64,000 nt of DNA. Origin: Actinocorallia longicatena. GTDB lineage: Bacteria; Actinomycetota; Actinomycetes; Streptosporangiales; Streptosporangiaceae. The number at the start of each line of letters is the position of its first letter. Position 1 is the first letter of the stretch. The position numbers and the translations under genes are program-made. The notes under the pieces are model-generated. The model ran no database searches and had not been told where the DNA came from. It saw nothing but the letters and a program-made list of their open reading frames with translations. Shown here piece by piece: positions 51,461 to 60,081 of the stretch. The stretch spans positions 1-64,000 of the forward strand of contig NZ_BAAAUV010000001.1 in assembly GCF_039534125.1 (NCBI RefSeq), written 5' to 3'.

Positions 51461-51988
51461 CTAGCCGTGGTGGGGGTTGGTCAGGAAGACCAGCCGGAAC
51501 TTTCCGATCTGGACTTCGTCGTTGGGGTTCAGCGCCGCGTGGTCGATCCGCTCGCGGTTGACATAGGTGCCGTTGAGGCTGCCCACGTCGCGGACGGTGA
51601 AGCCGTACCCCTGCCGGGCGAACTCGGCGTGCCGGCGGGAGACCGTCACGTCGTCGAGGAAGATGTCGCTCTCGGGGTGGCGCCCCGCCGACGTCCGGTC
51701 CTTGTCGAGAAGGAACCGGCTCCCCGCGTTGGGACCTCGCCGCACCACGAGGAGCGCGGTGCCGGGCGGCAGCGCCTCCACGTTGAGCTGGTCGCCACCG
51801 TCCTCCTGCTCCGGGATCTCCAGCCCGTCGGTCAGGCCGCTGATCGAGATCGTCGAAGTCGACTCTCCCGGAGCCTCACCCGAGGAAGCCGGGTAGGCGC
51901 TGCGGACCAGCGGTGTGCCGCAGTTGGAGCAGAAGCGGGCGCCATCGGGATTGGCGTGACCGCACTGGGTGCAGTAGACGCTCGGCAT
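51461..51988 (-). CDS. garA: FHA-domain protein, GarA-like with zinc ribbon
   Basis: A 175-residue protein. An N-terminal zinc ribbon (CTQCGHANPDGARFCSNCG, residues 6-24) is followed by a flexible Ser/Thr segment (ESTSTISISG) and a C-terminal FHA domain (RTSAGRHPESDIFLDDVTVS; RRHAEF; DVGSLNGTYVNRE; GDEVQIGK-like NDEVQIGKFRLVFL). The FHA part is nearly the same as GarA, which controls 2-oxoglutarate metabolism and is phosphorylated on Thr near its N-terminus. Here the TST replaces the ETTS motif, so phosphorylation is plausible but not shown. The zinc ribbon is an extra element compared with mycobacterial GarA. Confidence 0.87.
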   Translation of the reverse strand: MPSVYCTQCGHANPDGARFCSNCGTPLVRSAYPASSGEAPGESTSTISISGLTDGLEIPEQEDGGDQLNVEALPPGTALLVVRRGPNAGSRFLLDKDRTSAGRHPESDIFLDDVTVSRRHAEFARQGYGFTVRDVGSLNGTYVNRERIDHAALNPNDEVQIGKFRLVFLTNPHHG

Positions 51989-52200
51989 CTATTGGCTCGG
52001 CCTCCAACCATCGGCGCTGTCCCCCGGGACGCGCCCCGCTCTGCTTGATTACCTATCTGGACAACGCTACCGGGAGCGGTGATCGTCGGTCTATGCCGCC
52101 GCGCGGATCACGGGCGAAACAACGACGGATCACCGCGTCCGGAAACGTGTCAGGAAGACCGTACCGCGCCAGCGGCGGTAACGGGTCACTCCGGGAACGA

Positions 52201-54699
52201 TCAGGTGCCCGCGACCTCCACGACGGCCGCCCATTCGGCGAGCAGAGCCTGGGCCGCATCGGCGTCGGGACCCTCGGCCCACAGGTGGGTGACGGCCTCG
52301 GCGGGGTCGGGCAGGATCAGCGCCCAGCGGCCGTCCTTCTCCACCACGCGGACCCCGTCGGTGGTGTCGATGGTGCGGTCCCCCGCGGCCTCCACGACGG
52401 TCCGCATGACGCTCCCCTTGGCCGCCCAGGGGGTCGGCACGGAGCGTTTGAGCAGGTGGGCGTCGGGGATGCGCTCGTCGATCTGGGAGAGCGTCAGGCG
52501 CGTCCTGGCGACCAGCCCGACCAGCCGGATGAAGGCGGCGATGCCGTCCACCGTGTGGCTGAACTCGGGGAAGATGAACCCGCCCCTGCCGTCGCCCGCG
52601 AAGATCACGTCCGGGTCGGCCGCGGCCTTGGTGAGGACGTCCTGGCTGGTCGAGGTCCACCGCACCTGGACGCCGTGGTAGCGGCAGACCTTCTCCGCCA
52701 CCCGGGTCGTGGTGACGGGCAGCGCCACCGTGCCCTCCCTGCGCTCGGCGGCCACCAGGTCGAGCAGCACGAGCAGGGCCCGGTCGTCGCTGATGGCCTC
52801 GCCGTTCTCGTCGACCAGGGAGATCCGCTCGCCCACGGGGTCGAACCTGACCCCGAAGTTGCCGCGCGAGGACGACACCAGCTCGCCGACGCGCTCGAGA
52901 TCGCGCATCCGCTCGGCCAGCGTCTCGGTCGGGTGGGCCTCGTCGAGCCGGTTGTTGCGGGTGAGGACCTCGACCCCGACCTTGCCGAGCAGGCCGGGCA
53001 GGACCAGGCTGGACACTCCCCCGGCGCAGTCCACGACGATCTTCAGCTCGGCCTCGGCGACGCCGGTCATGTCGACCCGTCTCAGCAGGTCCTTGGAGTA
53101 GGACTCGACGGTGCGGGTCGGGTAGGTCAGCTCGGCGATCTCGCCGGGGAAGGCCCGCCGGTACTCCTGGCGGCCGAAGACGCGCTCCAGCTTGCGCTGG
53201 GCGGCCAGGGACAGGTCGGCGCCGGTCTCGTCCAGGAAGATGATGTCGACGCCCTGGGGGTCGCCGGGGGTGGTGCGGATGACGATGCCGCCCGCGCACT
53301 CCTCCCTGGCGGTCTCGTAGCGGGCCAGGGGCAGGGCGCAGGCCTCGAGGTCCTGGACGTTGATGGCGCTGGCGGTCAGGGCGCTGATGACGGCGCGTTT
53401 GAGGGTGCGGGCGGCGCGGGAGGCGTCGCGGGCGGTGATGACCGTCGCGCCCTTCTTGAGGGTCGTGGCGTAGGCGCTGGTGAGCCGGACGGCGAGCTCG
53501 GGGGTGATCTCGACGTTGACCAGCCCGGAGACCCCGCGCGGGCCGAACAGGTTGCGCTGGCCGCGCGACTCCCAGATGACGCTGGTGTTGACGACGGCGC
53601 CGGCCTCGATGGTCTTGAACGGGTAGACCTTCACCCCGTTCTGGACCAGGGCCTCGGCCTCGATGACGCACTCGTCACCGACGATCCCGCCCTCCTCGAT
53701 CCTGGCTCCGGCCATGATGTCGGTGTTCTTGCCGACGACGCAGCCGCGCAGATTCGTGGACGGGCCGACGAAGACGTTGTCGTGGATGACGGCCCGGTGC
53801 AGGAACGCGCCCTCCTTGACGACCACGTTGCTGCCCAGGACGGTGTACTCGCGCAGCTCGGCGCCCGCCTCGACCTTGGCGTAGTCGCCGATGTACAGCG
53901 GCCCCTTGAGGGTGGCCTCGGGATCGACCTCGGCGCCCTCGGCGACCCAGACGCCCGGGCTGACCTCGAAGCCGTCGATCTCGATGTCGATCTTGCCCGA
54001 CAGCATGTCGGCCTGGGCCTTCAGGTAGCTCTCGTGCGTGCCGACGTCCTCCCAGTAGCAGTCGGCCACGTAGCCGAACAGGGGGGCTCCCTCGGCGAGG
54101 AGCTCGGGGAAGACGTCGCTGGACCAGTCGACGCTCTCGCCCGCCGCGACCCGTTCCAGGACCTCGGGCTCCATCACGTAGATGCCCGTGTTCACGGTGT
54201 CGGAGAAGACCTGGCCCCAGGTCGGCTTCTCCAGGAAGCGCTGGATGCGGCCCTCTTCGTCGCAGATGATGATGCCGAACTCCAGCGGGTTCGGCACCCG
54301 CTTGAGGCCGATGGTGACCAGGGCGCCGTTCTCCTTGTGAAAACGCACCATTTCGGTCAGGTCGATATCGGTGAGGGCGTCTCCGGAGATGACCAGGAAG
54401 CGGTCGTCCTTGAGGGCGTCCTCGGCGTTCTTGACGCTTCCCGCGGTGCCGAGGGGCACCTCCTCGGTCGCGTACTGGAGGGCCATGCCCAGTTCCTCGC
54501 CGTCACCGAAGTAGTTCCGGATGAGGGCGGCCAGGAACTGGACGGTCACGACGGTCTCGGTGAAGCCGTGTCTCTTCAGGAGCCGGAGCACGTGCTCCAT
54601 GATCGGTCGGTTGATGACGGGCAGCAGCGGCTTGGGCTGGTTGGCGGTCATGGGACGCAGTCGCGTCCCCTCGCCTCCGGCCATCACGACGGCCTTCAT
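52201..54699 (-). CDS. Sugar nucleotidyltransferase fused to degenerate phosphomannomutase domain
   Basis: An 832-residue fusion. Residues 1-230 form a nucleotidyltransferase (MAGGEGTRLRPMTANQPKPL; VISGDALTDIDL; EFGIIICDEEGRI; NTGIYVMEPEVL). Residues about 250-370 are left-handed beta-helix repeats (GPLYIGDYAKVEAGAELREY, NTDIMAGARIEEGGIVGDEC). From about 385 the chain follows the phosphomannomutase/phosphoglucomutase fold (VITARDASRAARTLKRAVIS). The catalytic Ser loop (normally TASHNP) reads IRTTPGDPQGV and the metal loop (normally DGDADR) reads DPVGERI, so the mutase part is probably inactive. The enzyme likely makes GDP-mannose or a related NDP-sugar. The start overlaps the downstream part of the CDP-alcohol transferase operon (ATGA). 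Confidence 0.85.
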   Translation of the reverse strand: MKAVVMAGGEGTRLRPMTANQPKPLLPVINRPIMEHVLRLLKRHGFTETVVTVQFLAALIRNYFGDGEELGMALQYATEEVPLGTAGSVKNAEDALKDDRFLVISGDALTDIDLTEMVRFHKENGALVTIGLKRVPNPLEFGIIICDEEGRIQRFLEKPTWGQVFSDTVNTGIYVMEPEVLERVAAGESVDWSSDVFPELLAEGAPLFGYVADCYWEDVGTHESYLKAQADMLSGKIDIEIDGFEVSPGVWVAEGAEVDPEATLKGPLYIGDYAKVEAGAELREYTVLGSNVVVKEGAFLHRAVIHDNVFVGPSTNLRGCVVGKNTDIMAGARIEEGGIVGDECVIEAEALVQNGVKVYPFKTIEAGAVVNTSVIWESRGQRNLFGPRGVSGLVNVEITPELAVRLTSAYATTLKKGATVITARDASRAARTLKRAVISALTASAINVQDLEACALPLARYETAREECAGGIVIRTTPGDPQGVDIIFLDETGADLSLAAQRKLERVFGRQEYRRAFPGEIAELTYPTRTVESYSKDLLRRVDMTGVAEAELKIVVDCAGGVSSLVLPGLLGKVGVEVLTRNNRLDEAHPTETLAERMRDLERVGELVSSSRGNFGVRFDPVGERISLVDENGEAISDDRALLVLLDLVAAERREGTVALPVTTTRVAEKVCRYHGVQVRWTSTSQDVLTKAAADPDVIFAGDGRGGFIFPEFSHTVDGIAAFIRLVGLVARTRLTLSQIDERIPDAHLLKRSVPTPWAAKGSVMRTVVEAAGDRTIDTTDGVRVVEKDGRWALILPDPAEAVTHLWAEGPDADAAQALLAEWAAVVEVAGT

Positions 54700-55292
54700 G
54701 GCGCTGGAGCAACTCCCTTGCTGTCGGGGGGAAGAGAGGAGATGAGCTGTCGCGCCTGCACGGTGTAGAGGGCGGCGGCGTACCAGTAGAGGGCGGTCCC
54801 CCAGATCGCGAAGGCCCAGCCGACGACCCGGGCCACGGTGGCGACGGTCCCGTCGTGCGAGCCCCACAGCAGGAGGGGGAAGGCGTAGAGCAGGTTCATC
54901 GTGGCGGCCTTGCCCACCAGATGGACGGGCAGCCCGTTCCATCCGAAGTGCTTGAGCAGGGCCAGCAGCCCGGTCATGTAGACCTCGCGGGCCACCAGCA
55001 GCGCCGTCAGCCACCAGGGGACGATCTCCCTGACGGTCAGCCCGACGAGCGTCGCGAAGATGTAGAGCCGGTCGGCGAGGGGGTCGAGCAGCGTGCCGAG
55101 CCTGCTCGTCTGGTTGAGGGCCCGGGCGAGCTTTCCGTCCGCCCAGTCGGATATCCCGGCGAGCATCAGCAGGCCGATGGCCCAGGCGTCGTGCTCGGAG
55201 AGGACCAGCCAGAAGAACAGCGGCACCCCCACGAGCCGTGCCAGGCTGAGCGCGTTGGGCACCGTCCAGATCCGGTCCTGCGTCGGTTGCAC
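54696..55292 (-). CDS. CDP-alcohol phosphatidyltransferase
   Basis: A 198-residue membrane enzyme of the CDP-alcohol phosphatidyltransferase family. The signature D-x2-D-G-x2-A-R-x8-G-x3-D-x3-D is intact (DWADGKLARALNQTSRLGTL, then LDPLADR). Six hydrophobic segments are seen. GTG 55292 is selected for its GGGAGG with 5-bp spacing; two further GTG codons lie upstream. It is probably the phosphatidylglycerol-phosphate or phosphatidylinositol-phosphate type; the substrate is not resolved. Its stop overlaps the start of the next gene, so the two are coupled. Confidence 0.85.
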   Translation of the reverse strand: MQPTQDRIWTVPNALSLARLVGVPLFFWLVLSEHDAWAIGLLMLAGISDWADGKLARALNQTSRLGTLLDPLADRLYIFATLVGLTVREIVPWWLTALLVAREVYMTGLLALLKHFGWNGLPVHLVGKAATMNLLYAFPLLLWGSHDGTVATVARVVGWAFAIWGTALYWYAAALYTVQARQLISSLPPDSKGVAPAP

Positions 55293-55425
55293 CGCCACCT
55301 CCCTCACCCACCCGACCCTACCGGCAGTGAGATCATGTCCCCTGACCTGGATCGCTCCAGGTACGCCTTACCGTCCGGTTATGACATACCTCACACGCTT
55401 CGTCCGTTGGCGGGCAACTCTCTCG

Positions 55426-55821
55426 TCAGGCCGTCTCGGGGATCCGCGCGGGGGCCGCGAACTGGGTCAGGGAGAGGGTGTTGCCGTCGGGGTCGGCGAA
55501 CCAGGCGACCCGCTCGCCGGACGGGCTGGTCCAGACGCCCAGGTCGTCCTGGTCCATGCCGGGGTGGCGGGTGAACTCGACACCGAGCAGGACGAGCTCG
55601 GCCATGCGTTCGACGAGGTCGTCGACCGCCCAGCCGAGCACCGTGTAGGGCTGGACGGCGAGCCGTTCGACCTTGATCACCCGGAGCATCGTCTCGCCGG
55701 ACCGCAGGACGCAGGCGAATCCGTCGGCCTCGACCAGTTTCAGCCCGAGGATCGCGGTGTAGAACTCGCGGGCCCTGTCCAGATCCGTCGTGGGCACGAA
55801 GGCCATCAGTCGATCTTCCAT
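55426..55821 (-). CDS. VOC-family protein (single domain)
   Basis: A 131-residue vicinal-oxygen-chelate protein. It starts AFVPTTDLDRAREFYTAILG and ends VAWFADPDGNTLSLTQF (with the D-P-D-G-N motif of the family). ATG 55821 is used; GAGGGA precedes it with short spacing. A small iron box at 55891-55909 lies 70 bp upstream, between it and the divergent dehydrogenase gene, so both may be controlled by iron. The substrate is unknown. Confidence 0.82.
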   Translation of the reverse strand: MEDRLMAFVPTTDLDRAREFYTAILGLKLVEADGFACVLRSGETMLRVIKVERLAVQPYTVLGWAVDDLVERMAELVLLGVEFTRHPGMDQDDLGVWTSPSGERVAWFADPDGNTLSLTQFAAPARIPETA

Positions 55822-55890
55822 TCCCTCATCCTCGCACCGGCCCGCGGGCGGGGGTCCTCGGCCACGCCGCACCTTGCTGGGTGGGGTTGA

Positions 55891-55909
55891 TGAGGTTAGC
55901 CTTACCTAA
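55891..55909. promoter_or_regulatory. Iron box (IdeR/DmdR1-type)
   Basis: TGAGGTTAGCCTTACCTAA matches the iron-box consensus TTAGGTTAGGCTAACCTAA (in reverse complement) at about 17 of 19 positions. It lies 34 bp before the dehydrogenase start. It is the only such site that I noticed in the window. Confidence 0.65.
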
Positions 55910-55942
55910 TCATCGCCCAAGGCTTGGGGACGAGGACGGACT

Positions 55943-57019
55943 GTGATCGGGATTCTGGGCGCGACGGGCGAGGCGGGGCGGGCGCTGACCCGGCTGCTGT
56001 CCTGCCATGGGCTCCCGCTGCGGCTCGGGGCGCCCCGCGTCGGAACCCTCGAGGGCTCCGCGCACCAGGTCGTGCACGTCGACCCGGCCGACGCCGACGC
56101 GCTGGCGCGGTTCTGCGCGGGCTGCGTGATCGTGGTCGACTGCACGGGCCCGGCCCGCCGGGCCGTCGCGGACGCGGTGTTCGCCGTGGGTGCCGACCTC
56201 GTGACCCTGGCGGGCGACTCCGCGCACGAACGGGTGCGCTCCTGTGTCCCCGCCGGGCGGCGGGCGGTCCTGTCGGCCGGATCGCTGCCGGGGCTGGCCG
56301 GGCTGCTGCCGCTGCTGGCCGTCGAGGGGCTCGGGCAGGTCAGGCGCCTGCAGTGCCTGTCCGGCGGGCTCGCCCCGCTCTGTCCCGAGACCGCGCGGCT
56401 CTTCCTGCCGGGCGGTCCCGCCGACGACGGGGAGCCGTTCGCGGAGCGGCGCAACGGACGGCGCCGGTCGTGCGCCCTGTCCCCCGTCCAGGGGGTCGCG
56501 CTGCCCTGCTTCCCCGACGGGCTCAGTGCCTGTCCCCGGCTGCCGGCCGAGCTGGACCGGACCGCCGCGAGCCTCGGCGTCCCGGACGCCCGCTGGTACG
56601 ACGTCCTTCCGTCCGGGCGGGCCGACGCGGTGCTCGCCCGGCTGTGGAGCCCCACGGCCGCGGCCGATCCCGCCGACGTCCTGGAGGAGCTCCGGACGGC
56701 CGTCCGGCTCGACGCGATCGGCAGGGCCGGGTACCACCGGCTGGTCGTCCAGGCGGAGTCCGCCGCGGGCGCCTCGCGGACCCTGGTCGTCGGCTCGGCC
56801 GACGGCCGCGAACCGGCCGCCGTGGTGACGGCGGCCGCGGTCACGGCCCTCATCGACCGCCGAGTCCCGGCCGGCGCCCACCGGGCCGCCGAGGTCGTCG
56901 ACCCGGCCGAGCTCCGCGCGGCCCTGCTGGAACGGCCCGGGATCACCCTGACCGAGTCCGCCGACCGCCTCGCCGTGATCGAACCCCCCGGCTGGATGCG
57001 CCCCCGCATCGCGGGGTGA
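55943..57019 (+). CDS. Saccharopine-dehydrogenase-like Rossmann oxidoreductase, iron-regulated
   Basis: A 358-residue protein with an N-terminal NAD(P)-binding fold (GILGATGEAGRAL, residues 3-15, the GxxGxxG motif) and later blocks (VVDCTGPARRAVADA; GSLPGLAGLLPLLAVEGLG) that match saccharopine dehydrogenase-like proteins. The C-terminal part is long and Ala/Arg-rich. GTG 55943 follows the iron box by 34 bp, so expression probably increases when iron is scarce. Such dehydrogenases occur in some siderophore or metallophore pathways, but no NRPS or uptake gene lies next to it here. Function is otherwise unknown. Confidence 0.72.
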   Translation: MIGILGATGEAGRALTRLLSCHGLPLRLGAPRVGTLEGSAHQVVHVDPADADALARFCAGCVIVVDCTGPARRAVADAVFAVGADLVTLAGDSAHERVRSCVPAGRRAVLSAGSLPGLAGLLPLLAVEGLGQVRRLQCLSGGLAPLCPETARLFLPGGPADDGEPFAERRNGRRRSCALSPVQGVALPCFPDGLSACPRLPAELDRTAASLGVPDARWYDVLPSGRADAVLARLWSPTAAADPADVLEELRTAVRLDAIGRAGYHRLVVQAESAAGASRTLVVGSADGREPAAVVTAAAVTALIDRRVPAGAHRAAEVVDPAELRAALLERPGITLTESADRLAVIEPPGWMRPRIAG

Positions 57020-57032
57020 TCCCTCCTCGTCG

Positions 57033-57980
57033 TCAGGGGATCAGGAGCGTGCGAACACCCTTCTGGTCGAGGTTCCAGACCTCTTCGACCCGCGACAGGG
57101 GGACGCGGCCGACCGGGACGTCCAGCGCGCCCTCGGCAAGCAGGGCCGTCAGCCCGGACAGGCAGCGGGCGAGTTCCCCGGCGGGCGGGGCGTTGCCCGT
57201 GCCGAATCCGACGACCTCCAGGCCGCTGCTGCGCAGGATCTCCGCGGGAAGGGCCACCTCCGCTCCCGCCATCGTCCCGATCTGGACCAAGCGGACGCGC
57301 GAGGAGCGCAGCCGCATGTCGGTGTGGCCGAGGGTGCTGATGAAGGCCTCGGTGGGAGGCCCCCACAGATAGTCCAGGACCACGTCGAAGGGGCCTTCGG
57401 CGCGGAAGGCCTCGCGCAGCTCCGCGCCCGGCCGGTCCAGACGGATCGTCGCGTCGGCGCCGAGGGCGGGCAGCGACGCGAGGACGCCGGGATCGCGTCC
57501 GGCCGCCACGACGCGGCCCGCGCCGAGGCGCCTGGCCAGCTGGACGGCGATCCGGCCGGCGACCCCGGTCGCGCCGAGCACCAGCACGCGTTCCCCGGGT
57601 GAGAGCCCCGCCCGCCACTCCAGCGCCGCCCAGGTCGAGACGCCGGGGTTCTGGACCGCCGCGACCAGGTCGGGATCCACTCCCTCCGGGATCGGGGTGC
57701 ACAGCTCGGGACGCGTCAGCGCCCGTTCGGCCATCGTCCCGCCGGGCGAGCGGAAGAGCACGGGGGCGCCGTCCGCGCGTTCCCCGGCGGCCAGGGAACC
57801 GCAGATCGCGGGAAGCTCGCGCGGCAAGGCGAAGTGCGTGCCCGCGGCGAGGACCCGGTCGAGGTTGGTCAGCGGGCACGCGGTGACGCGCACCGGCTCC
57901 CAGCCCTCTCCCGGTACCGGCTCGGGAACGTCCTCGAAGCGGGGCGGTTCCCCGAGGGAGCGCAGGACCGCGGCCTTCAC
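57033..57980 (-). CDS. MDR-family NADPH:quinone oxidoreductase-like protein
   Basis: A 315-residue medium-chain dehydrogenase/reductase without zinc ligands. The NADPH site is VLVLGATGVAGRIAVQLARR (about residues 138-157), and the N-terminal MKAAVLRSLGEPPRFEDVP is typical. GTG 57980 overlaps the hydrolase stop (GTGA). It is the fifth and last gene of the P450-led operon and probably reduces an enone or quinone intermediate of that pathway. Confidence 0.82.
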   Translation of the reverse strand: MKAAVLRSLGEPPRFEDVPEPVPGEGWEPVRVTACPLTNLDRVLAAGTHFALPRELPAICGSLAAGERADGAPVLFRSPGGTMAERALTRPELCTPIPEGVDPDLVAAVQNPGVSTWAALEWRAGLSPGERVLVLGATGVAGRIAVQLARRLGAGRVVAAGRDPGVLASLPALGADATIRLDRPGAELREAFRAEGPFDVVLDYLWGPPTEAFISTLGHTDMRLRSSRVRLVQIGTMAGAEVALPAEILRSSGLEVVGFGTGNAPPAGELARCLSGLTALLAEGALDVPVGRVPLSRVEEVWNLDQKGVRTLLIP

Positions 57981-59302
57981 GCGAGCCCCGTCTCGGGTCC
58001 GTCCTTGAACAGCGTCCGCGGGTCCAGCGGCGCGCCGTAGGTGTAGCGGCGCTCGTCGCCCCAGGGCTCGACGTGGCTGCGGCCGAGGAGGTCGACGGTC
58101 GTGTGCCGGGAGGCGAGGGGCGCGCCCGCCGCCCGGTCGGCTAGCCAGTCGGCGACGGCGGGGAAGACCGCGGGGCCGAGCCTGCCCGAGGTGCGGGTCA
58201 CCGGCGCGTGGTGCTCCCCGGTGTAGAACAGCAGTTCCTTGGGTCCGGGAACCTTGTTGAGATGGTCGTAGGTGTCGGCCGGGTCGCAGAGCGGATCGTC
58301 CTCCCCCATGACCACCAGGTAGGGCATCGTGATCCGCTCGCCGAGCCCCGCGACGGTCATGCTCGACAGCTTCGCCTCGAGCTCGGCGACGCTCGACGTC
58401 CCGGTCATGTACATGAAGCGCTGCCGGAAGGTCGGTGAGTGGGTGGTGAGCATGGTGACGTTGCCCGGATCGAAGCAGGTGAACATCACCGCGCAGGCGC
58501 TGTAGCGCGGCTCCGCGGCGGCCATCTGGGTCGCCCAGAACGATCCCTGGCTCACCCCGCAGAGCATGATCCTCGACGGGTCGATCTCCGGACGGTCGGC
58601 GACGAGGGCGTAGGCGGCGGTGCCGACCCTGCCGTAGTCGTCCGGGTCGTACCAGATCTCCCGCACCAGTGAGGTGCCCTGGCCGGGACCGTCGAAGGAG
58701 AGCACGGCCATCCCCCTGCGCAGGTACCGGTCGGCGGCGGCGAAGACGTTCATCTCCTTGAAGCCGTCCATCCCGGACAGCATCACCACGCAGGGCAGGT
58801 CTCCCGGTCCTCCGGCCGTTCCCGCGGGCAGATGGAGCCAGCCCGCGAGCGTCCTGCTCCCGTAGGGGATCTCGACGGGCTCGACATGGTGGTCGGCGCT
58901 CTCGGTGTAGGCGCTGTAGCAGTCGGTCTTCTTCTGCTCGAGGACCACGTTGAGCTCGGTGTTGGCGAAGATGGGCCACTGGGCGCCGCCGTAGAGGATC
59001 GCGGCGGTGAAGTGGTCGTCGCCGGCGGAGACGGCATGCCCCGAGCGGCGCTTCCCGTCGCCGCGGCGCTCGAAGTGGCGGGCCAGCCGGACCATCTCGC
59101 GCGTGAAGTCGTCGAGCTTGCGGATCGAGTTCCGCAGCCCGAGGATCGCGCCCTTGTGGTCGGCGCTGACCGGGGCGGAGAGGTAGTGCAGACGGTCCTG
59201 GTCCCACTCCGGGCCCAGGAGCTCGATCACGAGGTCGAGCAGCCAGCGCTGGTCGGCGAAGCGGGGATCGCGATGGGCCAGGGCATGGGGGTTCACCGGC
59301 AT
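57977..59302 (-). CDS. Alpha/beta hydrolase, dihydropseudooxynicotine-hydrolase/FrsA-like
   Basis: A 441-residue two-domain hydrolase. About 150 helical N-terminal residues precede the alpha/beta domain: LPCVVMLSGMDGFKEMNVFA, LSFDGPGQGTS, GVSQGSFWATQM (nucleophile Ser near 250), GEDDPLCDP and GEHHAP (His). This matches C-C bond hydrolases of the 2,6-dihydropseudooxynicotine hydrolase type and FrsA-like proteins. It is the fourth gene of the minus-strand operon, preceded by the Dabb gene. The substrate is not known. Confidence 0.8.
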   Translation of the reverse strand: MPVNPHALAHRDPRFADQRWLLDLVIELLGPEWDQDRLHYLSAPVSADHKGAILGLRNSIRKLDDFTREMVRLARHFERRGDGKRRSGHAVSAGDDHFTAAILYGGAQWPIFANTELNVVLEQKKTDCYSAYTESADHHVEPVEIPYGSRTLAGWLHLPAGTAGGPGDLPCVVMLSGMDGFKEMNVFAAADRYLRRGMAVLSFDGPGQGTSLVREIWYDPDDYGRVGTAAYALVADRPEIDPSRIMLCGVSQGSFWATQMAAAEPRYSACAVMFTCFDPGNVTMLTTHSPTFRQRFMYMTGTSSVAELEAKLSSMTVAGLGERITMPYLVVMGEDDPLCDPADTYDHLNKVPGPKELLFYTGEHHAPVTRTSGRLGPAVFPAVADWLADRAAGAPLASRHTTVDLLGRSHVEPWGDERRYTYGAPLDPRTLFKDGPETGLA

Positions 59303-59359
59303 GGTCGGTCGCTCCGGTCGGTCGGGGGCGGATGTCGGGCGGATATCGGGCGGGGCGGG

Positions 59360-59668
59360 TCAGTCCTCGGTGTTCACCGAGACCGCCTGGTAGGGGAATC
59401 TGCGGCGCCAGCGCCGCACGAACTCGGCCACCGGCGGATGCCTCAGGTACTCCCGCAGGGACTCGACGTCGGCGTACCTGATCCGCGCCATCGCGGAGGG
59501 GACGAAGACCGGCGCGACCTCGGTCGACAGCGGGATGCCCGGCCGGTGCTCGTAGGACTCGACCAGTCCCGAGTCCAGGGCCATGGCGGTCCCCTCGCGG
59601 AAGAACTCCGCGCGGTCGGCTTCGGACATCTCGTCGGGGAAGGCGAAGAGGATCGTGTGCGTCACCAT
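59360..59668 (-). CDS. Dabb (stress-responsive alpha/beta barrel) protein
   Basis: A 102-residue protein resembling the Dabb/EthD-type ferredoxin-like fold: HTILFAFPDEMSEADRAEFF at the start and ARIRYADVESLREYLRHP later, ending RFPYQAVSVNTED. Such small proteins act as cyclases, decarboxylases or isomerases in polyketide and olivetolic acid-type pathways. ATG 59668 has GAGGA before it. It overlaps the SCP2-like gene end by 7 bp. A biosynthetic role is inference. Confidence 0.7.
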   Translation of the reverse strand: MVTHTILFAFPDEMSEADRAEFFREGTAMALDSGLVESYEHRPGIPLSTEVAPVFVPSAMARIRYADVESLREYLRHPPVAEFVRRWRRRFPYQAVSVNTED

Positions 59669-60081
59669 GTCGTCCTCGCCCACAGATCGGCGCCGAACCG
59701 GTGATAGTGGCCGGACTGAAAGACGATCATCAGCTCGAGCAGCTTCGCCTTGTCCCCGGTCACCGCGAACTGCCCGCTGACGAAGGCCGTCGCGGCGTGC
59801 AGCTCACCGGCCTGGAAGTCGACCAGGTCCCGGTAGGCGGCGGTGATGGCGAGGTCCGCGCCGGCGATCCGGCCGCGGCCCGCGCCCACGATGATCCCCT
59901 TCTCGATCACGAGGTGGTAGTCGACCGTTCCCTCGGGGGTGTCCGTCGCGTGGAACTGCACCCGCACGTTCACGTGCGGGATGGGAGGCTGGTTCGCCGA
60001 CGACAGGCTCTCCATTTCCGCGAGGTACTCCCCGGACAGGAACCGCACGGTCGTCCTCGACGCCGTCGTGGGCTTGGTCAT
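59662..60081 (-). CDS. SCP2-like sterol-binding-domain protein
   Basis: A 139-residue protein resembling SCP2 lipid-carrier domains: VNVRVQFHATDTPEGTVDYH, VIEKGIIVGAGRGRIAGADLA, FVSGQFAVTGDKAKLLELM. In bacteria these bind hydrophobic intermediates. It is tightly coupled to the P450 gene (ATGA overlap) and to the Dabb gene after it. A carrier role for the P450 substrate is plausible. Confidence 0.72.
   Translation of the reverse strand: MTKPTTASRTTVRFLSGEYLAEMESLSSANQPPIPHVNVRVQFHATDTPEGTVDYHLVIEKGIIVGAGRGRIAGADLAITAAYRDLVDFQAGELHAATAFVSGQFAVTGDKAKLLELMIVFQSGHYHRFGADLWARTTW

Noticed and set aside
52130..53671. 513-codon minus-strand frame inside the nucleotidyltransferase gene
   Set aside because: Arg-rich, low-complexity composition in another frame of a clearly coding region.
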